From NCBI RefSeq assembly GCF_031143425.1, contig NC_090450.1, positions 171,043,272-171,107,271 on the forward strand: a stretch of DNA of 64,000 bases. Direction: 5' to 3'. A program made the translations under genes and the position numbers. The notes under the pieces are model-generated. The model ran no database searches. It saw only the letters and a program-made list of their open reading frames with translations, and was not told the origin of the DNA. Shown piece after piece: positions 60,037 through 64,000 of the stretch. Positions within the stretch are counted from its first letter, which is position 1; every line of letters begins with the position of its first letter. Source of the DNA: Pleurodeles waltl (taxonomy: Eukaryota; Chordata; Amphibia; Caudata; Salamandridae).

Positions 60037-61260
60037 GTTGTAAATTTTTGAGTACAGATTTATTTGTTTTCTGTAACTTAGGCCCTACACTAGGAGCAGG
60101 TGGTAATCGCTTCATGTTTCGTCAATGGAAGTAGCGTGTGTTGTGTTTCCTTTGTTTTCCCTTGTCCTTCTATGTGTGTGTGGTTAGAGAGAAGTATGAG
60201 TGCATGGCCTACCCTCTTTCAAACATTTAGATGGACCTGCCACTGTTTCTCCAGTGCTGCTAATGAGGAGGGAAATACAACAGAGTCACTTCCACAATGA
60301 CTGCGAATCTCAAAACTTAACTATCAAGTGAACAATGTATTTATTGTGGGGTGTAACACACCCAAAACCCCCAGAAGCTTTGCCTCTGCTACTGTGCCTC
60401 CACAGTTCCATTCAAGTCGAGGCTTCTGCCAGAGTGGGGCTGGTTTGAACAGTTTTGCCTTGGCTGATTTTGGGTTTCCAGTTTGTCAGCATGCTACTCT
60501 AAATTTTGCCACTCATCCAGGGAAGGAAAGACACTGAGAGTCCCCCAAGTGTTGCAGGACAGGATAGTTTACTATTCTCAAGACGTCATGCGATATCTGA
60601 GAAGCATGTCTGTACGTGTGCAGTGCATGGCTACCCACATGCTATGTGCACCGGGGAATTGATATTAATTGGAAACCAATTTTTCCATAACATCAGACAT
60701 TTGCAAGTGGCAATATCTCTTTGAAGGTACAGACAAAGCAATCCAGGCCTTTTCAATAATGTATTTGTCGTATGCTTTTAACATATGTTGTGGACTGGGG
60801 TGCGTGGCCGACTGGCGAAGTTGGTGGTAGCATAATCTCCAAACTCCCGGGCCCAGTTGTGAATCCACTGTCCTGAAGGTGCATCAGAGCTAATTGCGGC
60901 ACCACATGTAGCCCCGAGTGACCCCAACACACCACTGGCTGAAACAAAGGGCAGAGAAATGCCTATGAGGATGCGATTCCTCACCCGAGGCTGACTGCCA
61001 GCACACCCTGGTCTTAGGCCCTGGTGGCGGGATCTGGACCGATTCGAAAGGACAACCTGTTGGGGCCTTGTGGTGCGGTGACCTGGCTTGGTGTTGCGAT
61101 GAGCGTCTGGTGAGGAGGTAGCCTCCTGGGACCTCATTGATCGTGGACGGAGCATTGGATTATTTCTCTGGCCAGCCGGGGCCACGAAGATTTCGAGAGT
61201 GGCGGCGCGGGAGTTGCTGCTGACTTGGTTGATGCCCGAGCAGCCGCATTGATGCAAGGT
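60037..61260. other. Sequence between the long repeat and the L1-like element, no gene supported
   Basis: Nothing coding is supported. From about 60780 the sequence becomes GC-richer and gives a 159-codon minus frame (60778-61257) with Arg/Ser/Pro-rich composition and no family match. It may already belong to the 5' untranslated part of the L1-like element. Confidence 0.4.
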
Positions 61261-62310
61261 TGCATTAATGTGGGCGGGGCTGCTCCCTGAGCATATCGGA
61301 CTCTAGGCCTAAGAAGTGCATCATGGCTTACTTGGAGGGGGAGAGCAGAGGAGGACAACCCATGGGAGAACCCTGGGACAATATACCTGCTGTCCTCAGG
61401 GGCTTGCTGCTGTGTTTTGCACGTGGACCCACCCTGAGGTGAGGTTCCTGCCCCCTGGGGAAATCCTACTAGGTCAGACCAGACATACTAAGGCCCCCCC
61501 TGGGTACTGAAAGACTACAGAGCAATATCCAGGTGCATCTGCAGAGATTCTAGTTAGGCAGACAGCGGCCGGCCTGACCTGCTGGGGGCCCTTCAGCGGG
61601 GCTGCAGCATTGGAAGGGGGTACCACATAGACACAGACCTAGAAATCAATCCAAGGAGCAGCTGCTGGAAAGGTGAATTCTTTGACTACCAAACCTAACT
61701 GTGAATCACAAGGCCCAAGGTTCCTATCCTGCTGAAATAAGATACCCCTACAACACTGGTCTCCTACTAACACACTCCATACGGCATGAAGCAAGTGGTG
61801 CAAGACTGTAATAATGGAGGCCGCCGATCGGTTATGACCTCTGTCATAAACCCTTTGAGAGAATCTAGCTCTGCACATGAAAAGCCACCCTAAGGGTAAC
61901 ACAGACTGTGCCACAATATGTGGCAAGCTGAGGACACAGACTCATCCGCCTCCAAAGTGAAAACCGATAAAAGGTAGGGTCTGCACAATTGCCCCCTCAT
62001 TGTGGGTCATGCCGCAAAAAGCCTCCCTTGTTCTACTGACCCTACAGAAGGCAGCTCTTGCATACCATACTCTCCGGGGTCACTCTGAAGAAGTCATTGG
62101 CAACTATCTGACTCACGCTGTGATATTTTAGCAATACTACACACAAACAAATAGTGCTTCTTGGACCTAAGCAGAGAGCACCTACAAAGACCTCATCCAG
62201 ATCGATGTAACAATGTGCATATACTGGAAAGATGCCTCATACGGGCTGGGTTCACAATGAACAGAAGTCCCAAATTTGCGTGACTCTGAGACAACCATTC
62301 CACAACTGCA

Positions 62311-63189
62311 GTGGGCCGAACCAAAGCCAAGATACCTGGATCAAGTATGGCCTCGTGGCTGCCCACTTCCACCCCCGTTGGAGTGCTCCTCCCTGTGTTT
62401 CCAGAGGACTGTGTCCTGTCAGTGGACCCACCTATGGGCAAATTAGACAGAATCCTACGGGGAATACGTGACTCCAGTCAATCAATTGAACAGCGTCTAG
62501 GAGTCCTCACTACAGAGCTAACCATTGTCAAGGATGACAACAGCAAATTAAGCGCCAAGGTCAAGGAAAATCAATCTGCTCTTACCTCCTTGACTCTGTG
62601 GCAAAAAGAACAGACAACCAATGTAACCCTCCTCCAACATCAAGTAGAAGTGCTACAGGAGAGGGCTGAAGACGCAGATGGGCATGCGTGTCACAACAAT
62701 ATTTGAATAGGACTGCCAGACAGAACGGAAGGTCCCGATTCTACACAATACATTGAAGAATGGCTACGAACACAGGTGGCCCCAGAAGGCCTGTTGGCTC
62801 TGTTTTTGGAAGAAAGATCTCATTGACTACTGATAAGAAGGCAAATCCCCGGGGCACCCCCTAGACCGATGGTATTCGAATCTTGATTTTTTGAGACAGA
62901 GATATGGTCCTTCAACCAGCAAGGGCAGATCACCAATACTACTGGGAAACGCCAGGATAGCCATATTTCAAGACTAGTCCAGCGTAAAAGGGCATTGTTC
63001 CAAGCAGTAAAAGGACAACTCAAGACGCACAGTTTCACACACACCCTCATGTTCCTGGTGAGGCTCAATATGATCCATGAGCAGAAAACTTCTTTCTTTG
63101 ATTCTCCAGAAGACACATTGGACTGGGTGGATCAACAATTCCTGGGCTCGGGCAGCGTGACCATAGACAACAGAAACAAAGAGGCATAG
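62311..63189 (+). pseudogene. L1-like ORF1 (RNA-binding chaperone) with three in-frame TGA codons
   Basis: The frame begins MGRTKAKIPGSSMASW. It has KLDRILRGIRDSSQSIEQRL at about 45-65 and then a heptad-rich coiled coil (about 55-125), the trimerisation part of L1 ORF1p. The end of the coil, EDADGHACHNNI, matches the EDAEGRSRRNNI junction into the RNA-binding domain. IGLPDRTEGPDSTQYIEEWL follows, then PGAPPRPMVF, and a C-terminal domain ending HEQKTSFFDSPEDTLDWVDQ. ORF1p binds its own RNA and acts as nucleic-acid chaperone in target-primed reverse transcription. TGA interrupts the frame at 62704, 62824 and 62884. At least the first sits where an Arg codon (CGA) is expected, consistent with methyl-CpG decay. 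Otherwise the frame is preserved to the TAG at 63187. Confidence 0.85.
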
Positions 63190-63930
63190 GCAAAAGGTGC
63201 AGAATTGGCAGGAGCAGCATATGAGACGACGTCTGCCCCCCTTCTCCTCAGCAGGCCCTTGAGGGTTGACAGAATGCCACCTCATTCCGATCCAGCAGAC
63301 CTAAGATCAGTCCCAGCTCTTCTCCGAACAGTGTAGTGGACTCTGACTCAGGCAATAGCTCAGTGGCAGTAGCTCAGTGGTCCTCCCCATGATTACCCCA
63401 GAGATGGCTCATGACGTGGGGGGTTAAGGGCACAGTAAGTATAAGAGCACATGGGGCCTGCTATGCTGCACAATCCACTTGCACCTCAAGCTTACTTAGA
63501 ATTATACAAAGATGATGGCTTTGGGGATATCCATAACTGGCGCATGACTCCGATACACTTAGTAGGGCTTTATACCTGGTTGTCCTGGGACCGCAGGTGG
63601 CAATGCATAAAGTTGTGCCCAAAGTAAATTGGCAGATGTCACCGAACCTTTGACTGAACTCCTACTATGCCAACAATCGACAACCATTCTTCTATGGTAC
63701 TGACCTGGCACAAGAACGCCACAGACCCACAGGTGAATGCACACACTGTTATGTTCAGTTTTTCCTTTGTTCACAGTTTTAGTCAAACAATGTTTTTTTC
63801 GCTAGACCTTGTATTGGTATGGGATTATTTTTTTATTAGGTATGGCTAGTTACTTACTATTGTCATCACTAATTCCTGTCATCACATTTGTAGGCTGTCG
63901 GATCAAATACCCTAAACATGGTGTTTGCCC
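63190..63930. other. Inter-ORF region of the L1-like element
   Basis: No protein motif is recognised. The length (about 750 bp) is long for an L1 ORF1-ORF2 spacer and may include remnants of a degenerated ORF2 start or an insertion. Confidence 0.4.
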
Positions 63931-64000
63931 CTTTCACTATGTGTAGATGTCCCCAACAAATACACAGTGAGAACCTGGAATGTAAGGTGGATGGGGTCTG

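Larger units (their letters stand above)
61261..64000 (+). mobile_element. L1-clade LINE, 5' part (5' UTR, ORF1, ORF2 start), runs off window
   Basis: ORF1 of an L1-type LINE is recognisable at 62311-63189. The GC-richer sequence before it is read as the 5' untranslated region, with uncertain start. At 63940-63998 the plus strand reads YTVRTWNVRWMGS, which resembles the SWNVRGLNSP beginning of the L1 ORF2 endonuclease. Reverse transcriptase would lie beyond the window. Stops in ORF1 show that this copy cannot be autonomous. Confidence 0.7.

Noticed and set aside
60778..61257. 159-codon minus-strand frame near the L1-like element
   Set aside because: Arg/Ser/Pro-rich composition in GC-richer repeat sequence. 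It is antisense to the inferred L1 5' UTR and shows no motif.
1..64000. Bacterial-type systems (operons, CRISPR arrays, phage or toxin-antitoxin modules)
   Set aside because: The window is eukaryotic. There are introns, SINE/LINE elements, microsatellites and a vertebrate gene, and no spacer-repeat arrays or dense co-directional genes were seen.

Overview
This is a vertebrate nuclear window, most likely from a salamander, with a newt such as Pleurodeles as the best guess. The evidence is a vertebrate-specific gene (TSC22D2) whose first intron exceeds 37 kb, very low gene density, and many interspersed repeats. Several of these look like families I associate from memory with salamander genomes. 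The species is inference; no database search was possible.

The only confidently functional host gene is TSC22D2 on the minus strand. Its long first coding exon occupies 37410-38830: 473 codons plus two bases, starting MSKMPAKKK and ending at a GT splice donor. It sits in a CpG-rich island (about 38.2-39.5 kb). A second small GC-rich patch at 39.84-39.98 kb, with an inverted CCAAT and a CRE-like site, may be part of the promoter. The C-terminal TSC box and leucine zipper exons were not found, so positions 1-37409 are read as the 5' part of intron 1.

Intron 1 holds a decayed CR1/L2-like LINE (4.0-5.3 kb, plus strand), a tRNA-derived SINE (6.58-6.92 kb) and a complete Tc1/mariner transposon of the DD37E type with an open 338-aa transposase and TA target duplication (9451-11013). 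It also holds a three-unit tandem repeat of about 450-515 bp (15.49-16.79 kb), a CpG-rich hairpin-bearing repeat (23.49-23.83 kb), a possible retroelement remnant (29.3-30.6 kb), a second LINE C-terminal fragment (32.3-32.7 kb) and many homopolymer or dinucleotide runs.

Upstream of TSC22D2 (40-64 kb) no complete gene is seen. There is an orphan ABCE1-like exon with splice-site-like borders (42622-42854, minus), abutting a foldback repeat (42.86-43.13 kb), and a possible seven-transmembrane receptor fragment (48.9-49.2 kb, weak). A degenerate pentameric CCAAT/CCACC satellite lies at 49.75-52.3 kb, split by a non-repetitive 330-bp block. Further on are a GT/G-run microsatellite (54.2 kb), a long salamander-type repeat (about 56.96-60.04 kb) and an L1-like LINE entering from the plus strand. 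The L1 ORF1 (62311-63189) carries three in-frame TGA codons and its ORF2 would run off the window end.

The genes do not form a pathway or operon. The main biology is transposable-element colonisation of a giant intron and of the upstream flank of TSC22D2. No previously undescribed defence-like or enzymatic system is evident. The most unusual items are the orphan ABCE1-like exon with its palindrome, the intact DD37E transposon and the CCAAT-pentamer satellite.
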